A stretch of DNA of 64,000 bases from Serratia marcescens (GCF_006715005.1 NZ_VFMJ01000001.1:4402001-4466000), one strand, 5' to 3'. Shown: positions 52,040-63,822, counted from the first letter of the stretch. Translations and numbers: made by a program. Notes: generated from the sequence alone by a model not told the origin.

Positions 52040-54046
52040 TTACGGCGCCGTGCGGCAAAACTCGGCTTCGAACGCCTCGCGCGGCAACGGTCGGGCGAAC
52101 AGGAATCCTTGCCCGCTGCGAATGCCATGCTGCAGCAGCCAGTGGCGCTGCTCGGCGTTTTCCACGCCTTCGGCCATCACCGGCAACGCCAGCACTTCAG
52201 AGATCGAGCTGACAATGCGCACCATCGCATCGTCGGCCGGCAGCCCCTGAATGAAACTGCGGTCGATTTTAATCAAGTCAATCGGCAGGGATTTCAACCG
52301 GTTCAGGTACTCCAGACTGGAGTAGCCCATGCCGAAGTCGTCCAGCGCGATCGACAATCCCAGATCGTGCAGCTCACGCAGCAGCGCCAGCGCACGGTCG
52401 AGATCGTCGATGCGTACCGTCTCGGTGATCTCCAGCAGCAGCTTGCGCGGATCGATCCGATACTGCGCCAGCAGGTTTTTCAGATGCGGGACAAACGCCT
52501 CATCCTGCATCTGAATACCGGAAACGTTGACCGCCAGCGGCAGCTCAATGCCGCGCTGCTGCCAGTCCGCCAGGATACGGCAAGACTCTTCCAGCACCCA
52601 GTTGCCGAGGGGCACGATCACGCCCAGCTCTTCCGCCAGCGGAATAACGTCGGCCGGCAGGGTATAGCTGCCGTCATACTGCTGCCAACGCAGCAGCGCT
52701 TCGGCGCCGATCACCTCGTTGGACTGCATGTCGATCTGCGGCTGCAGGAACAGCGTGAAATGCCGCTGTTCGATGCCGTGCAAGATCTCGCTCTCCTGCG
52801 TCAGCCGCTTCTGCGTGCGTTCCGTCAGGCTGGGTTCGAAGAACAGGATCTGATTTTTTCCTTCGCGGTGTGCGGACATCATCGCCGAGGTGGCGCTGCG
52901 CAGCAGCTGCTCCGCGCTCTCCCCCTGATTGAGGTAGTGCGCGATGCCGATGCTGGCGTTAGGCCGCAGTGCCAGACCCTCCAGCGTCAACGGCGCGTTG
53001 ATCTCCGCCATGATGCGCCGTGCCAGCTGCATGGCGTGGAACGGCCGCTCGATGCCCTTGGCCAGGATGGCGAATTCGGTATTGCTCAGCTGTGCCAGCA
53101 CGCCGTTTTCGTCGATGCAGCCGCGCAGCTTCTTCGCCAGCGCCAGCAGCAGCGCTTCACGCATCGCCGGGCTCATCACGCCCGAGGCCTCATGCAGCGT
53201 CTCGATGCCGATCACCAGCAGGTTAAAACGCTCGGGGCGCAGGCTGGAGGCGATATGCTGTTCCAGCAGCGCGTTCAGCAACGCCGGATTTGGCAATTCG
53301 GTCACCGGGTGGCGGGTGCTGAGGCGGCTCATGTCGGCATGCGCCTTGGCCAGCGTCTGTTGATTGCGGTTGTAATTGCGCACCAGCAGGCCGAGCTCGT
53401 CGTCCTGATGCAGCGCCGGCAGCATCAACTGGTGATAGGGCGCTTCGTCCTGCGAGATATTTTCCAGCTCTTTGGCCATCGCGCGCAGCGGATGTACCAT
53501 CAGCCGGTTCATGCACCAGGTGATGGCCACCGACAGGATCAGCGCCAGCAGCAGGTAGGTCGACAACATGGTCGACAAAATACTGAGAATAAACTGGTAC
53601 ATGCGGAACGAGTCAGCCTGCAGCACCAGATAGGCCAGCGGCTGCTGGTTGGCCGGCACCCGCTCCAGCGAATAGAGCGGCACGGAAATTTGGATCGGCA
53701 ATTCAAACAGCCGGGCGATCAGCGTCGGCACCGGCCTCTCAGGCGGGAAATTGGCGTGCAGCGCCTGAAACTCGTTCGGCAAGACGATATCCGCCCGACT
53801 CAGAATGCCGACCGGCAACAGCGTATTCAGCACCTTTTTGGCTTCCGGCACGTCCATGCGCAACACCGCTTCCGCCAGCGGCTGGCGCACGGAGTGAGCG
53901 ATATTTTCCAGTTGCTGGGCGTAGTCATCCCTGCGCTGCTGCACAAAGTGGAATAACTGGATCACGATAAAGATACAGATCGTGACCAGCGCCACGCCGG
54001 ACACTGTCGCCATCTGCTTAATCGTTAACGAACGCCTGACCCGCAA
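52040..54046 (-). CDS. hmsP: Membrane c-di-GMP phosphodiesterase (HmsP/PdeK type; GGDEF degenerate, EAL intact)
   Basis: The 668-residue protein has two N-terminal membrane segments (about 15-35 and 155-180) enclosing a periplasmic sensor region, a HAMP-like linker, a GGDEF-like domain (about 255-405) and a C-terminal EAL domain (about 420-660). The GGDEF motif is degenerate (LSNTEF), so cyclase activity is not expected. The EAL motif is GAEALLRW and the catalytic DDFGMGYSSL is intact, so c-di-GMP hydrolysis is likely. E. coli PdeK (YhjK) at the same place has a changed EAL motif (AEVLL, from memory). Next to the cellulose genes, it could lower c-di-GMP near BcsA. Confidence 0.9.
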   Translation of the reverse strand: MRVRRSLTIKQMATVSGVALVTICIFIVIQLFHFVQQRRDDYAQQLENIAHSVRQPLAEAVLRMDVPEAKKVLNTLLPVGILSRADIVLPNEFQALHANFPPERPVPTLIARLFELPIQISVPLYSLERVPANQQPLAYLVLQADSFRMYQFILSILSTMLSTYLLLALILSVAITWCMNRLMVHPLRAMAKELENISQDEAPYHQLMLPALHQDDELGLLVRNYNRNQQTLAKAHADMSRLSTRHPVTELPNPALLNALLEQHIASSLRPERFNLLVIGIETLHEASGVMSPAMREALLLALAKKLRGCIDENGVLAQLSNTEFAILAKGIERPFHAMQLARRIMAEINAPLTLEGLALRPNASIGIAHYLNQGESAEQLLRSATSAMMSAHREGKNQILFFEPSLTERTQKRLTQESEILHGIEQRHFTLFLQPQIDMQSNEVIGAEALLRWQQYDGSYTLPADVIPLAEELGVIVPLGNWVLEESCRILADWQQRGIELPLAVNVSGIQMQDEAFVPHLKNLLAQYRIDPRKLLLEITETVRIDDLDRALALLRELHDLGLSIALDDFGMGYSSLEYLNRLKSLPIDLIKIDRSFIQGLPADDAMVRIVSSISEVLALPVMAEGVENAEQRHWLLQHGIRSGQGFLFARPLPREAFEAEFCRTAP

Positions 54047-54075
54047 ACCTGCTCTCCGTCAAATCGGGCTGAAAC

Positions 54076-54106
54076 AAAAAAGGGGGCTGACTCTCACCCG
54101 CCCCCT
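54076..54106 (-). terminator. Terminator after bcsC
   Basis: GGGGGC / GCCCCC with a 12-base loop is followed on the minus strand by six T residues. It sits between the bcsC stop and the hmsP start, so it ends the bcs transcript before hmsP. A further inverted repeat (GGACAC / GTGTCC, 54219-54249) lies closer to the bcsC stop. Confidence 0.75.
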
Positions 54107-54276
54107 CGAACCGGGCTGAGTATACTCGATCATCGGCTGTTTTTATCTGGCTATGCCGCAGGCAAAACCAAGAAAATCGCGGGTTTCAGTCTTTTCCTAA
54201 TGCGAACAAACGCGACCCGGACACAGGGTAACAAAACTCCCCGGTGTCCGACACTCCGAATCGTTCCCCCTCCCGG

Positions 54277-57200
54277 TTACTTGAAGTCGGCGTAAGGCGT
54301 CAGCGGCTGCGGCGGCAAATCGAGGTCTCCCTGCCAGCCGGCCAGGGAATAGCGCAGATAAATCAACGCGTGGCTCGGCGTATAGTCCTTCGCCTGCTGA
54401 ATGTCGATGCCGGCACCGAGCGTCCAGTGCGAACTGAGGCGGCGTTCGACGATCGCTCGCAGGGTATAACCGACGCCGCTCGAAGAGCTGCCGTCCTCGA
54501 CGGCGAACTTATCGGGCAGTGAATCCGGGATCAGCCCCTGCAGCGGATAACGGCGTTGGCTGTCGGTTTTCGAATGGGACAGCGAAACCGAGCCGCCCAA
54601 CTCCCATGACCAGTTCTCGGTGCGCTGACGATAGTTGACCGGCAGCGCCAGCGACAGATATTGCTGCGGGCTGTAATAGCCGCCCTGTCCCAGCGAATAG
54701 CCGCTCAAATCCTTCTGGTAGTGCCACAGCATGGTATTGAGCCCAACGCTCAGGCGGCGATTGTCTTCGTTGATCAGCTTGTAGTAATAGCCGGCCATCA
54801 ACCGCTGCCGCTGGTTATCCGCCACGTTCTTGCCGGTAATCTGGTGCGCGCTGAGATCGGCCCACACGCCGTTCGCCTCGCCGCGATCGTAGCTGGCACT
54901 CAGGCTGACGCCGGTGGCGCGCACGCCGCCCCAGGTGGTGCCGGTGTTCGGATCTTTGGCGCCGCCGAACGCCAGCAGCGAGCTGGAGATCGGCCGCCGC
55001 GAGGCCGCCAGCGTCCAGCCGATGTGGTTCCAGTCGCCGCTGTAGGCCAGGCCGCCGGTCCAGTCGACCACCTCAAAGCCCATCGGCGTCGTGCCGATGT
55101 CGGCGGCCCAGCGATCGTTTTTCCAGCCAGCCGCCACGCTGGTGCCGGTGGTTTTCTGGTGTTCATCGCCGCGGCACCCTTGCGTATTGCAGGTACCGAA
55201 GGTCTCGTAGTATTTGCCGCTGCCGTCGGTCGAGAAGCGGCCGGCATCCAGCTGCACGGTGTCGGTACGCAAGAAGGCGCGCCCGTCATACAGCGGCATG
55301 TCCATCTGCAGCATGGTGTCGTGCGCGTTGAAATCGGAAATGCCGCCGGTGCCGCTCGAGCGCCAGTAATCGTGATCGAGCGTGACGTTCACGTCTTGCT
55401 GCCGATACAGATCCGCAGCGTCGGAGCGGATGCCGCGTTTCAGCCAGTCATCGCTCGGATTATTGCGCGTCAAATAGGTGTAGCTGTCATTGTCCTGCGG
55501 CAGGGTCGGCGTGATGCCGCCGGCCACCATCGCCTGCCGATAATCCTGCTGCGCCCGCTCCGGCTGCTGCTGAGCCTGTTCCAGACGGGCGGCGTCGCGG
55601 TAGATCAGCGCCTTGGTCTGTCCGACGGGCTCCGAAGCCGCCGCCGTTTTCAACCGGCTGAACAGCGCATCGGCCTGCTGCGGATCGCCGACCGCACTCC
55701 AGGCGTTGGCGACCCGCCGTTGGCTGTTGAGCGAAGCGTCTTGCGGCTGCGGTTCGGTTTTCAGCCGCTGGCGCGCCGCGTCCAGATCCCCTTGCGCCAC
55801 ATAGGCTTCGATCTCGCCCAGCTGCGCATCCGGGTTGTTCGGTTCGCGCCGTTTCACCCGCTGATAGTCGTCCAGCGCCGCCGCATACTCCCCGCGCGCC
55901 AGCGCCCAGTCGGCGAGCAGTAAATCGATGCGGGTGTCCGCCGGCTGCCGGCGCAGATAGGCTTCCGCCGCCGGTTCGTCACCGGCCGCCCGCAGCCGTT
56001 CGGCCTGTTCGATTATCGCCTGCATTTTCAGCCGCTGCGCCAGTTCGCGCATGTTGTCGTTCCATTGCGCCGCAGGCAGCGTATTGAGCTGCGCCAGCGC
56101 CTGCCGGTCGCGATCGCTGCCGGAAAGATAGAGCGCATAGGCGTAGGTCAGCTGCGGATTGGCGTGCTGACGCTGCGCCAGCTGCCGGAACAGAGCGTCC
56201 GCCTGCTGCGGCTGCCCGGCCTGACGCAGCGCCTGCGCGTAGCGATAGGTCAGCCAGACATCGTCGGGATCCATCGCCTGAGCGCGGCGATAGATGTCCG
56301 CCGCCTGCTGCCACTGCTGCTGCGCCGCCAGCGCCTCCGCCTGCTGTTTCAACATATCGAGCCGCAGCCCGTCGAGGGTGCTGCGCAGCTTGGCCTGTTG
56401 GCTGCGCGGCAGGCCGTTGAGGTAGGCCAGCGCTTTTTCCGGCGACTGACGTTGATAGAGATTCACCAGGCCGCGCAGCGCGCTGCCGTTGCCGGGGTCG
56501 CGCCGCAACGCCTGCTGATAAAACCCTTCCGCCGCGGCGTCATCCTTGCTCGCCACCGCCACATCGCCCAGGCCGATAAACGCATCGCCGTCGCTGTCGT
56601 CGAGCTGGCGCGCCTGCTGATATTTCTGCCGGGCCAGCGCGAGATTGCCGGCCTTGAGCGCTTTGTCGCCCTCGTCGATCGCCAGCCAGTAGCCGGTGCT
56701 ATTGATCAGGCTTTGCCATTTGCTGCTGCCGTAGCCGCTCTTGTCGGCGGCCAGCGCCTGGCGGAACAGTTTCAGCGCCTGCGGGCGGTTACCGGCGCGC
56801 GAATAGGCCTGGCCGAGTGCGCCCAGCACCTCGGCGTCGTTCGGCGTCGCCGCCAGCGCCTTTTGCAACGCCGGAATGGCCGCCCGGCTGCCGCCTTTAT
56901 CCACCTGCGCCAGGCCGCGCACCCGCGCCTGATAAGCCGGATCGGCCAACAGTTTCTGCTGTCTGGCCAGTTCTTCACGGGCGCTGGTCGCCTGATCGCC
57001 GGTATCGAACACGCCGAGGAAACGGTTGAGCGCCGCCACGCTTTGCGCGTTGACCGGCATCGCTTTGACCTTGTCCAGCCACAGGTCGGCGGCATCACCG
57101 CGCCCGGCCGGATCGGCGGCGATCTTCTGCAGCAGCTCATAGGCCTGCGCGTCCTGGTTCTGACTGAACAACATGCGCGCCAGCGACATGCGCAGCGCCA

Positions 57201-57750
57201 CGTTGCCGGAATATTGCTGGTCCAGCGCCTGCAGCTGCTTCAACGCCTTCGCCTCCTGCCCCGGCAAACGCGCCACCAGCCGCCAATACTCTACCGCCAG
57301 ATCGAGCGTCGGCGGCTCGCCGTGGAACAACGCATCGTACTGCGCCTTGGCCTCCGGCAGCCGGCCGGCGGTCGCCATCAGGCGCGCCTGCTGCAGCTTT
57401 TGCCGGGTTTCCGGCTGGGTCAGCAACATGTTCATTTGCGCCTGGCGATAGGCGCTGGACTGCGGCGCGAGGGTTTTCAGCTTGTCCAGCTGCTGTTGCG
57501 CCAGCGCCATGTTGCCCTGCCGCAGCGCCAAACGCATGCGCGCGGCGATCACGTCCGGGTTATTCGGATCCATCAGTTCGAGCCGGTACAGCGACTGGCG
57601 CACCAGATCGTCCTTGTTGCCGGCCTCGCCAATGCGTACCTGCTCCAGCAGCCACTGCTCCGGGGCCACGGCCTCCGCAGCGCGCGCCTGCGGCAGCATC
57701 GCCAGGCTCAGCGGAATCAAATTCAGCCAGTTTATTTTGAAGTTGTGCAT
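54277..57750 (-). CDS. bcsC: Cellulose export TPR/outer-membrane porin BcsC
   Basis: BcsC carries cellulose through the periplasm and outer membrane. After a signal peptide (about 1-24, ending ARA-AEA) come many TPR repeats over roughly residues 30-780, then a C-terminal beta-barrel (BCSC domain, about 800-1157) ending in an aromatic residue, LTPYADFK. The ATG at 57750 gives 1157 residues, the same as E. coli BcsC; four residues can be added with an upstream start. The gene begins inside the end of bcsZ (19-base overlap) and is the last of the bcs genes. Confidence 0.96.
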   Translation of the reverse strand: MHNFKINWLNLIPLSLAMLPQARAAEAVAPEQWLLEQVRIGEAGNKDDLVRQSLYRLELMDPNNPDVIAARMRLALRQGNMALAQQQLDKLKTLAPQSSAYRQAQMNMLLTQPETRQKLQQARLMATAGRLPEAKAQYDALFHGEPPTLDLAVEYWRLVARLPGQEAKALKQLQALDQQYSGNVALRMSLARMLFSQNQDAQAYELLQKIAADPAGRGDAADLWLDKVKAMPVNAQSVAALNRFLGVFDTGDQATSAREELARQQKLLADPAYQARVRGLAQVDKGGSRAAIPALQKALAATPNDAEVLGALGQAYSRAGNRPQALKLFRQALAADKSGYGSSKWQSLINSTGYWLAIDEGDKALKAGNLALARQKYQQARQLDDSDGDAFIGLGDVAVASKDDAAAEGFYQQALRRDPGNGSALRGLVNLYQRQSPEKALAYLNGLPRSQQAKLRSTLDGLRLDMLKQQAEALAAQQQWQQAADIYRRAQAMDPDDVWLTYRYAQALRQAGQPQQADALFRQLAQRQHANPQLTYAYALYLSGSDRDRQALAQLNTLPAAQWNDNMRELAQRLKMQAIIEQAERLRAAGDEPAAEAYLRRQPADTRIDLLLADWALARGEYAAALDDYQRVKRREPNNPDAQLGEIEAYVAQGDLDAARQRLKTEPQPQDASLNSQRRVANAWSAVGDPQQADALFSRLKTAAASEPVGQTKALIYRDAARLEQAQQQPERAQQDYRQAMVAGGITPTLPQDNDSYTYLTRNNPSDDWLKRGIRSDAADLYRQQDVNVTLDHDYWRSSGTGGISDFNAHDTMLQMDMPLYDGRAFLRTDTVQLDAGRFSTDGSGKYYETFGTCNTQGCRGDEHQKTTGTSVAAGWKNDRWAADIGTTPMGFEVVDWTGGLAYSGDWNHIGWTLAASRRPISSSLLAFGGAKDPNTGTTWGGVRATGVSLSASYDRGEANGVWADLSAHQITGKNVADNQRQRLMAGYYYKLINEDNRRLSVGLNTMLWHYQKDLSGYSLGQGGYYSPQQYLSLALPVNYRQRTENWSWELGGSVSLSHSKTDSQRRYPLQGLIPDSLPDKFAVEDGSSSSGVGYTLRAIVERRLSSHWTLGAGIDIQQAKDYTPSHALIYLRYSLAGWQGDLDLPPQPLTPYADFK

Positions 57751-58853
57751 TGGCCGTCCCACGAGGGTTGCAATTCACCCTGTCGATTAAAGCGATAGCG
57801 TTGTTGATCCCACCCCTGACCGAACAGCGTCAGCGAGGCGCTGAAATAAGCGTCGTCACCCGGCGGATGTTCGCTGATGCGTTGCCGCTGTGTCGCCAGC
57901 GCCTCGGCCTGCGTCGCCAACATCGGCAGCATCGAGGCGGAAAAGCCGACAGGGCCGTCACCGGTGGTTTTGCCGCTGGCCGTATCGGTTTTCTCCGGCG
58001 GCACGCCCTGTTTGGCGGTGAGCTGCGCCATCGGCTGGAAGCGTGCGAGCAGCGCCGCCTTATGCTCATCGTCGTCCGCCAGCATGCCGGCCCACAGATA
58101 GACCCGAATAGCGTCGTAGCTGCCGACGTTCGGCTTGACGGTATCCGGCTGCCAGCCGGTGCCGACCCGCCACACCACCCAGTCCGGTGAGAAGCCGTGC
58201 GGCGCGGTATCCAGCCACAGCCGCTGATTGACCTGGCGCATCGCGCGCCACGGGCCGTTCAGCGCCGCAAAACGCGCCAGCAGCTGCGGCGGCAGGTAGC
58301 TGGGGTTCAGCCGCCAGCGATCTTCCGCCACAAACCCGACTTTGCCCGGCAGCAACATCAGGCCCAGGCCGGGAATGTCGGCCACTTCCTCGCGGCCGAT
58401 GCGTTGCAGCAGCAGCGTTCCCAGGGTTTGATAACGCCGGCTTTTCCACAGGCGGCCGGCTTCGAGCAGGTTATAAGCGATCCACAGATCGGCATCCGAC
58501 GCCGAGTTGGCGTCCAGCACCTTCCACTGTTTGTCGTCGTTCTCGCCCCACAGCCAGGCGGGCAAACGGGCGCTGAGATCGCCCGCCGCCAGGTTGTTCT
58601 CCGTCCAGGCCAACAGCCGATCGAAGGTCGGCCGGTCGTTGGCCACCAGAGCGAAGAACAAGCCGTAACTCTGTCCCTCGGAGGTGGTGATTTTGTTCGG
58701 GCTGCTCGGATCGATCACCCGCCCCTGCGGGCTGATGTAGAACTGCTTGTACTGTTGCCAGCCCGGCCACTCGCAGGCCGCCGCCGCGCTGAACGCGCAC
58801 AGCAGCAGCATGCCGAGCGACAGGCGTTGCAGCATCGCGCTCACCGCCGTCAA
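57732..58853 (-). CDS. bcsZ: Periplasmic endo-1,4-beta-glucanase BcsZ (GH8)
   Basis: BcsZ is a family 8 glycoside hydrolase that trims cellulose and is needed for full output. A signal peptide (about 1-26) ends AAA-CEW. The general acid Glu is in [11 protein letters not shown] and the base Asp in [13 protein letters not shown]. The 373-residue length agrees with E. coli (368). The start overlaps the bcsB stop by four bases and the end overlaps bcsC. Confidence 0.96.
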   Translation of the reverse strand: MTAVSAMLQRLSLGMLLLCAFSAAAACEWPGWQQYKQFYISPQGRVIDPSSPNKITTSEGQSYGLFFALVANDRPTFDRLLAWTENNLAAGDLSARLPAWLWGENDDKQWKVLDANSASDADLWIAYNLLEAGRLWKSRRYQTLGTLLLQRIGREEVADIPGLGLMLLPGKVGFVAEDRWRLNPSYLPPQLLARFAALNGPWRAMRQVNQRLWLDTAPHGFSPDWVVWRVGTGWQPDTVKPNVGSYDAIRVYLWAGMLADDDEHKAALLARFQPMAQLTAKQGVPPEKTDTASGKTTGDGPVGFSASMLPMLATQAEALATQRQRISEHPPGDDAYFSASLTLFGQGWDQQRYRFNRQGELQPSWDGQCTTSK

Positions 58854-61156
58854 TCCCGATCTTCAGGCGCCAGACGACGCCGGCTGAAGGCCTTCAGGCC
58901 GCGCCACAGCATCAGCCCCAGGATCACCACCAGCACCACCGCGATCACCGCCAGCAGTACCGGATGGGTGGAGAGGGCATACCACAGCCGCTCCCACCAC
59001 GGCAGGTGGCCGACATAGTAAATATCGCCGACGCGCAGGCTGTTGACCCCCGATTCGCGGATCACCGCCACCGAACCAAACACCGCGGCGCGCTTGCCGC
59101 TGTCCAGCAGGGCATTGTTGAGCAGCTCATAGCCGCGCGGGCTGTCCGCCAACAGCGCCACGATGCTGCGTTGGTCGTTGAACGGCGACTGTACGCCGAT
59201 GATCGCCGACATTGCGCCCTCGGAGCTGACGGTGGTCTTGCTGTCCGGCTTGGTGTCCTCTGCCAGCACTTCCGCACTCGGCAGCGGCGGCTGCCGCGTC
59301 GGCTGTTTCACCCAGCTTTGGGTCGCGTCCACCAGCAGACTGATTTTCTTGTCGTCGCGCAGCTCCGGCGGAATGGTGCCGACCATCAGGATGTCGTCGT
59401 CGCGATCCTTGGCCTGCGACCAGTCGTCGCTCAGCGTGAAGGCCAGCGCCGGATAACCGGTTTGCGCGCCGATCACGCCCAGCGCGTTCAGCAGCGCGCT
59501 GACCTGCGCCGGCTGCGGTTTCTGGTTCACCAACACCAGCGTTTGCGACAGATCCGCCAGGCGGCTGAACGGGAAACCGGCGTTGGCGAAAGCGCGCAGG
59601 TCCGGCATCGCCATAAAGTGGCGGTAGCCGGAGAAATCGATGGTGGACGCGCCGTCGATCACCGCGTGGTTTTGCGTGAAGGAGTAGGTTTCGCAGCGCC
59701 CTTCCGCGCCGCTGGCCAGCAGCGTGGTGTAATCGAAGTCAAAGCGCAGCTGGTTGGTGGCCCCGAGCCGCAGCGCCGGAATGCTGACGTTTTTGTCGGA
59801 ATCGAGCAGCCCCTGCGTCAACGGCAAGCGCAGCAGCTGTGCGCCCTGTTCGTGTTCCGGCACCAGCGAGTAAGCCTGCACGAACTGGTTGTTCAGACTG
59901 ACGCTCAGCCGCGAACCGTCCTGAATGCGCGGCGCGGTATAACGGTATTTCAGGTGCATGTCGATGCCGGTGCTGCGGATCAGGAACAGATCCGGCGGCA
60001 GGTTCATGGTCAGCGAGATCGGGCCGGGCTCGATGCCGCTGGTTTGCAGCTGTTCGGCGTATTGCTGCAGCTCGGCGAAGGTCATCGGCCGATCGGTGCG
60101 CACCCAGTTCGGCGCGTCGTAAGGCTGGCGCGGCGCGAGCTGCTCCACCTTGTCCACCGTCACGTTCTGGCCACGGAACAGGATGTTGCCCTGCGCGATG
60201 CCCTTCACCGCGGTGATCAAATCGTTGTCGTCACGCCCCTGTATCAGCAGCAGTTTGACGTACGGATTGTCGGGGTGGCTGATCATCTCCACCGTCGGGC
60301 CGTTGACCGCCGGATAATCGCGCAGGAAATCCGGACGCTGCTGGTTGGTGGCGAATACCACCGCGTGCTGCGCCGGCAGCGCGTTGTACAGCGTCGGGAA
60401 AGATTGCCCGCGCCACTGCGCCTTGCTGCCGAACCAGGAGGCCAGAATGCCCGCCGCGCGCTGCTGGGCCAGATCCGGCTGGCCGGCGAACACCATCGGC
60501 AGCGTCAGCGGCCGATTATCGCGGCTGTCGAAGAACGGCTCAGGGAAGTGCGACAGCTCGTTTTTCACCGGTAGCGTCTGGAAACGCAGCTTCAGCGCGC
60601 TGGATTTGCTGACATCGAGCCACAGCGAGGTGCTGGCCGGGTTTTCGCAGATGTTCTGATAATGGCCGACGAACACCAGCCTGACGCGGTTAAAATCGGT
60701 GATATAGCGCGGATCGATCGCCATCTGGATGCGATTGGGCTTACCCAACTGCTCCTTGGCGATCGTGGTCACCCCCATCAGCTCGTCGTTCAGGTAGACC
60801 TTGACGTGCGACTCCACCGGGATCAGCGCCGGCGACGGCGTGAACTCCATATCGAGCATCGCCTGCGAGACCACCTCATCGCTGCGCACGCCGAATTCGA
60901 TCTGCCCGTCGGGTCGGGTGCCGCGCAGAACAAAGGTGCCCGGCGGCGGCGCTATCTGCGCAAACGGCAGCGACACGTCGCGCACCGGCGCATTCGGATC
61001 CTGCGGCGCGGCGGCCGGCGGTGGCGCGGTCGCCGTATCGGCCGCCGCGGCGATCGGCGGCTGGGCCGCCACGGTCGGCGCGGTGGCGGTTTCGGCCTGC
61101 GACAGGGTGCTGATGCCTAAGGCCAGAGCAGTTAACCAGGTTATTTTTCTCGTCAT
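58850..61156 (-). CDS. bcsB: Cellulose synthase regulatory/guide subunit BcsB
   Basis: BcsB is the periplasmic partner of BcsA that guides the glucan and anchors to the membrane by a C-terminal helix (residues about 735-757, [21 protein letters not shown]). There is a signal peptide at 1-21. The rest consists of carbohydrate-binding-like and flavodoxin-like domains with segments such as [14 protein letters not shown] and [11 protein letters not shown]. It has 768 residues against 779 in E. coli; the N-terminal linker is Ala/Pro-rich and variable. It begins 62 bases after the bcsA stop. Confidence 0.96.
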   Translation of the reverse strand: MTRKITWLTALALGISTLSQAETATAPTVAAQPPIAAAADTATAPPPAAAPQDPNAPVRDVSLPFAQIAPPPGTFVLRGTRPDGQIEFGVRSDEVVSQAMLDMEFTPSPALIPVESHVKVYLNDELMGVTTIAKEQLGKPNRIQMAIDPRYITDFNRVRLVFVGHYQNICENPASTSLWLDVSKSSALKLRFQTLPVKNELSHFPEPFFDSRDNRPLTLPMVFAGQPDLAQQRAAGILASWFGSKAQWRGQSFPTLYNALPAQHAVVFATNQQRPDFLRDYPAVNGPTVEMISHPDNPYVKLLLIQGRDDNDLITAVKGIAQGNILFRGQNVTVDKVEQLAPRQPYDAPNWVRTDRPMTFAELQQYAEQLQTSGIEPGPISLTMNLPPDLFLIRSTGIDMHLKYRYTAPRIQDGSRLSVSLNNQFVQAYSLVPEHEQGAQLLRLPLTQGLLDSDKNVSIPALRLGATNQLRFDFDYTTLLASGAEGRCETYSFTQNHAVIDGASTIDFSGYRHFMAMPDLRAFANAGFPFSRLADLSQTLVLVNQKPQPAQVSALLNALGVIGAQTGYPALAFTLSDDWSQAKDRDDDILMVGTIPPELRDDKKISLLVDATQSWVKQPTRQPPLPSAEVLAEDTKPDSKTTVSSEGAMSAIIGVQSPFNDQRSIVALLADSPRGYELLNNALLDSGKRAAVFGSVAVIRESGVNSLRVGDIYYVGHLPWWERLWYALSTHPVLLAVIAVVLVVILGLMLWRGLKAFSRRRLAPEDRD

Positions 61157-61218
61157 CGTATCATCATCAATGTTGGAGCCTGTTCACCGGGCGAGTGAGC
61201 GGGCGGTTGAACTCGCAG

Positions 61219-63822
61219 CTAACCCACTGTTTCTTGTTGACCCAAGGTCGGATCCCTGCCGACGCCGCGTGGAATAAACGACACTACCCAGGCGGTCAGC
61301 GACGTGACCCCGACCAGCAGACCGCGCACCAGCGGCGGCGCGTAGTCCGCCATACGCACATAGCCCCGGAAGCCCAGCGCCAACACGTCACGCAGGCTTT
61401 CGATCGGCCGGTCTTCAGGGAACCCGTCCTGCCACAGCGCCCAGGTATCGGCGCGGGCGAAGGTGCACTGAATGAAATCGATGTGTTCACGGGTGGAGAG
61501 GTCGACCAGGCGCACCCCCACCTTGTTGCCGAAGGCGCGCGTCACCACGCAGGGGAAGCTGTACTCCTGCTGGCCGCGCTTGAGCAGCAGCGAGGCTTTG
61601 TCGCCGTCTTTCAACGCGTTTTCCACCCGCATTTCGATGCCCACCCCGCCGTCGGAATAATCGCGCAGCGTGCAGGGATACAGATGGCCGTCGGCGCGCG
61701 CGATCGCCGCCGGCATGGCGATTTCCACGCGGTGCGCCTGACGCACTTGCTTGGCCTCCACCGCCACCGCCACCGCGCCGCCGAGAATGGTCATGTTGTA
61801 CAACACCCACACCAGGCTGATGATCACCGTCATCACCTCGTCCGTCGGGCCATAGGCCAATCGCCAGACGCCAAACGCCAGCCCGGCCAGGTTCAGGACC
61901 ACCAGGAACATGTAAGGGCGGGTGATCACCCAGTCGACGTGCTCTTCCTCCACCAGCCCACCCTTGGCGGTGACGTTGAATTTGCCTTTGTGCGGATTGA
62001 ACAGCGCCACCGTTGTCGGCCGCGCGATATACCAAGCCAGCACCGTTTCATAGATTTCGCTCCAGAACGAATGGCGGTATTTCCCCTGGATACGCGAGTT
62101 GGTCAGGCTGGCGTGGATCATGTGCGGCAGCACGTAAAGCGCGATCGCCAGCGCCGGCGCGAAGATGATGTAGGCATGCAGCAGCAAAAATGCCAGCGGG
62201 GCGGTGAGGAAGATCAGCCGCGGAATGCCCGACAGGAAGTGCAGCATGGCGTTGGCGTAGCACAGGCGCTGCGCCAGTTTCAGCCCCTTGCCCAGCAGCG
62301 GGTTGTCGAGCCGGAAGATCTGCACCATGCCGCGCGCCCAGCGAATGCGCTGGCCGATGTGTGCCGACAGGCTTTCGGTCGCCAGCCCGGCGGCCTGCGG
62401 AATGCGGATATAGGCCGAGGTATGTCCACGCCGGTGCAAACGCAGCGAGGTATGGGCGTCTTCCGTGACGGTTTCCACCGCGATGCCGCCGATCTCGTCC
62501 AGCGCGCTGCGGCGCAGGATGGCGCAAGAACCGCAGAAGAAGGTGGCGTCCCACATGTCGTTGCCGTCCTGCACCAGCCCGTAGAACAAGGTGCCCTCGT
62601 TGGGCGTCTGGCGGAAACGCCCCAGGTTGCGCTCGAACGGGTCCGGCGAGAAGAAGTGGTGCGGGGTTTGCAGCATCGCCAGCTTTTTGTCTTTGAAGAA
62701 CCAGCCCATGGTCAGTTGCAGGAAGGAACGCGTCGGGACGTGGTCGCAGTCGAAAATCGCCACGAAATCGCCGGTGGCCTGTTTCAGCGCATTGTTGATG
62801 TTGCCGGCCTTGGCGTGTTCGTGGGTCGGCCTGGCGATGTATTTCACCCCCACTTCGGCGGCGAACGCCCGGAATTCGGGGCGATTGCCGTCGTCGAGGA
62901 GATAGATATTCACCTTTTCCTTCGGCCAATCGATGCCCAGCGCCGCATAGAGGGTGGGCTTCACCACCCCGAGGTCTTCGTTATAGGTCGGCACCATCAG
63001 ATCGATGGTCGGCCAGGTGGTGCTGTCTTCGGGCAACGGTACCGGCTGGCGGTTAAGCGGCCAGATAGTCTGGAAATAGCCCAGCACCAGCACCACCCAG
63101 GCGTAGGTTTCCGCCACCAGCAGCAACAGGCCGCACACCAGACTGAGCGGATCGTCCCAGTTCAGCGTGGCAGTATAACGCCACCACAGATAGCGACAGG
63201 AGACGGTCAGCGACAGCACGATCAGCATCAACGCAGGCAAACGCCCCGGCACCCGGCGCACCACCATCGCGATCCCCCACAGCAACACGACGAATACGAA
63301 CTGCGCCGACAGATCGAACGGTTGCGAGATACACAGCATGGCGAGGATCGCCGCCAATACGCCGACCAGAATAAACAGCGCGCGCCGCAATCCACGGTTC
63401 ATGCGGCCGAGGCGCTCTACCGAGCGCTGTTCCACACCGGCGTTTTTCAGCCGCTGCGGCAGGCCCTGCAGCCAATCGGCATAGCGCTGTTGCAGGCGGC
63501 GCCAACCGGCGAAATAGTCGCGCTGTACCGGCGCGCGGCCGCTGCGAAACAGCAGCAGCCACAGGCCCTGCAGCAGATAGCGCAGCGCATCCGCCGGGCG
63601 CGGGCGTTCGGCGGACAGATGCGGGAACCAATAAGCGCGGCCGGCGCGCACGCGCTGCCAGGCCGGTGACTCGAAGCGCAACAGCATCCACCCCAGCGCC
63701 ACCAGCAGCGTGGCGAAAAAGGCCGTCAGCGCCGACGCGCCGTTGCGCCGATAGCCGCGGTAGCGCGTCTGCACCGCCTGACGCACCGGCGGCACCAGCA
63801 GCAGGCTCAGCACCCGGCTCAT
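61219..63822 (-). CDS. bcsA: Cellulose synthase catalytic subunit BcsA with PilZ domain
   Basis: BcsA polymerises UDP-glucose into cellulose and pushes the chain through the inner membrane. The GT2 motifs are DDGNRPEF (D), FDCDHVP (DxD), TVTEDAHTSLRLH (TED) and QRIRWARGM (QxxRW), flanked by membrane helices. The C-terminal PilZ domain has RxxxR (RQAHR) and DYSDGGVG, the c-di-GMP contact motifs, so activation by c-di-GMP is expected. The ATG at 63822 overlaps the bcsQ stop (ATGA) and gives 867 residues, near the E. coli 872. A frame reaching 63855 adds residues from the bcsQ end. Confidence 0.97.
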   Translation of the reverse strand: MSRVLSLLLVPPVRQAVQTRYRGYRRNGASALTAFFATLLVALGWMLLRFESPAWQRVRAGRAYWFPHLSAERPRPADALRYLLQGLWLLLFRSGRAPVQRDYFAGWRRLQQRYADWLQGLPQRLKNAGVEQRSVERLGRMNRGLRRALFILVGVLAAILAMLCISQPFDLSAQFVFVVLLWGIAMVVRRVPGRLPALMLIVLSLTVSCRYLWWRYTATLNWDDPLSLVCGLLLLVAETYAWVVLVLGYFQTIWPLNRQPVPLPEDSTTWPTIDLMVPTYNEDLGVVKPTLYAALGIDWPKEKVNIYLLDDGNRPEFRAFAAEVGVKYIARPTHEHAKAGNINNALKQATGDFVAIFDCDHVPTRSFLQLTMGWFFKDKKLAMLQTPHHFFSPDPFERNLGRFRQTPNEGTLFYGLVQDGNDMWDATFFCGSCAILRRSALDEIGGIAVETVTEDAHTSLRLHRRGHTSAYIRIPQAAGLATESLSAHIGQRIRWARGMVQIFRLDNPLLGKGLKLAQRLCYANAMLHFLSGIPRLIFLTAPLAFLLLHAYIIFAPALAIALYVLPHMIHASLTNSRIQGKYRHSFWSEIYETVLAWYIARPTTVALFNPHKGKFNVTAKGGLVEEEHVDWVITRPYMFLVVLNLAGLAFGVWRLAYGPTDEVMTVIISLVWVLYNMTILGGAVAVAVEAKQVRQAHRVEIAMPAAIARADGHLYPCTLRDYSDGGVGIEMRVENALKDGDKASLLLKRGQQEYSFPCVVTRAFGNKVGVRLVDLSTREHIDFIQCTFARADTWALWQDGFPEDRPIESLRDVLALGFRGYVRMADYAPPLVRGLLVGVTSLTAWVVSFIPRGVGRDPTLGQQETVG

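Noticed and set aside
61195-63669. 824-residue plus-strand frame antisense to bcsA
   Set aside because: It is a reverse-frame shadow of bcsA caused by GC-rich third positions; the bcsA frame has all catalytic motifs.
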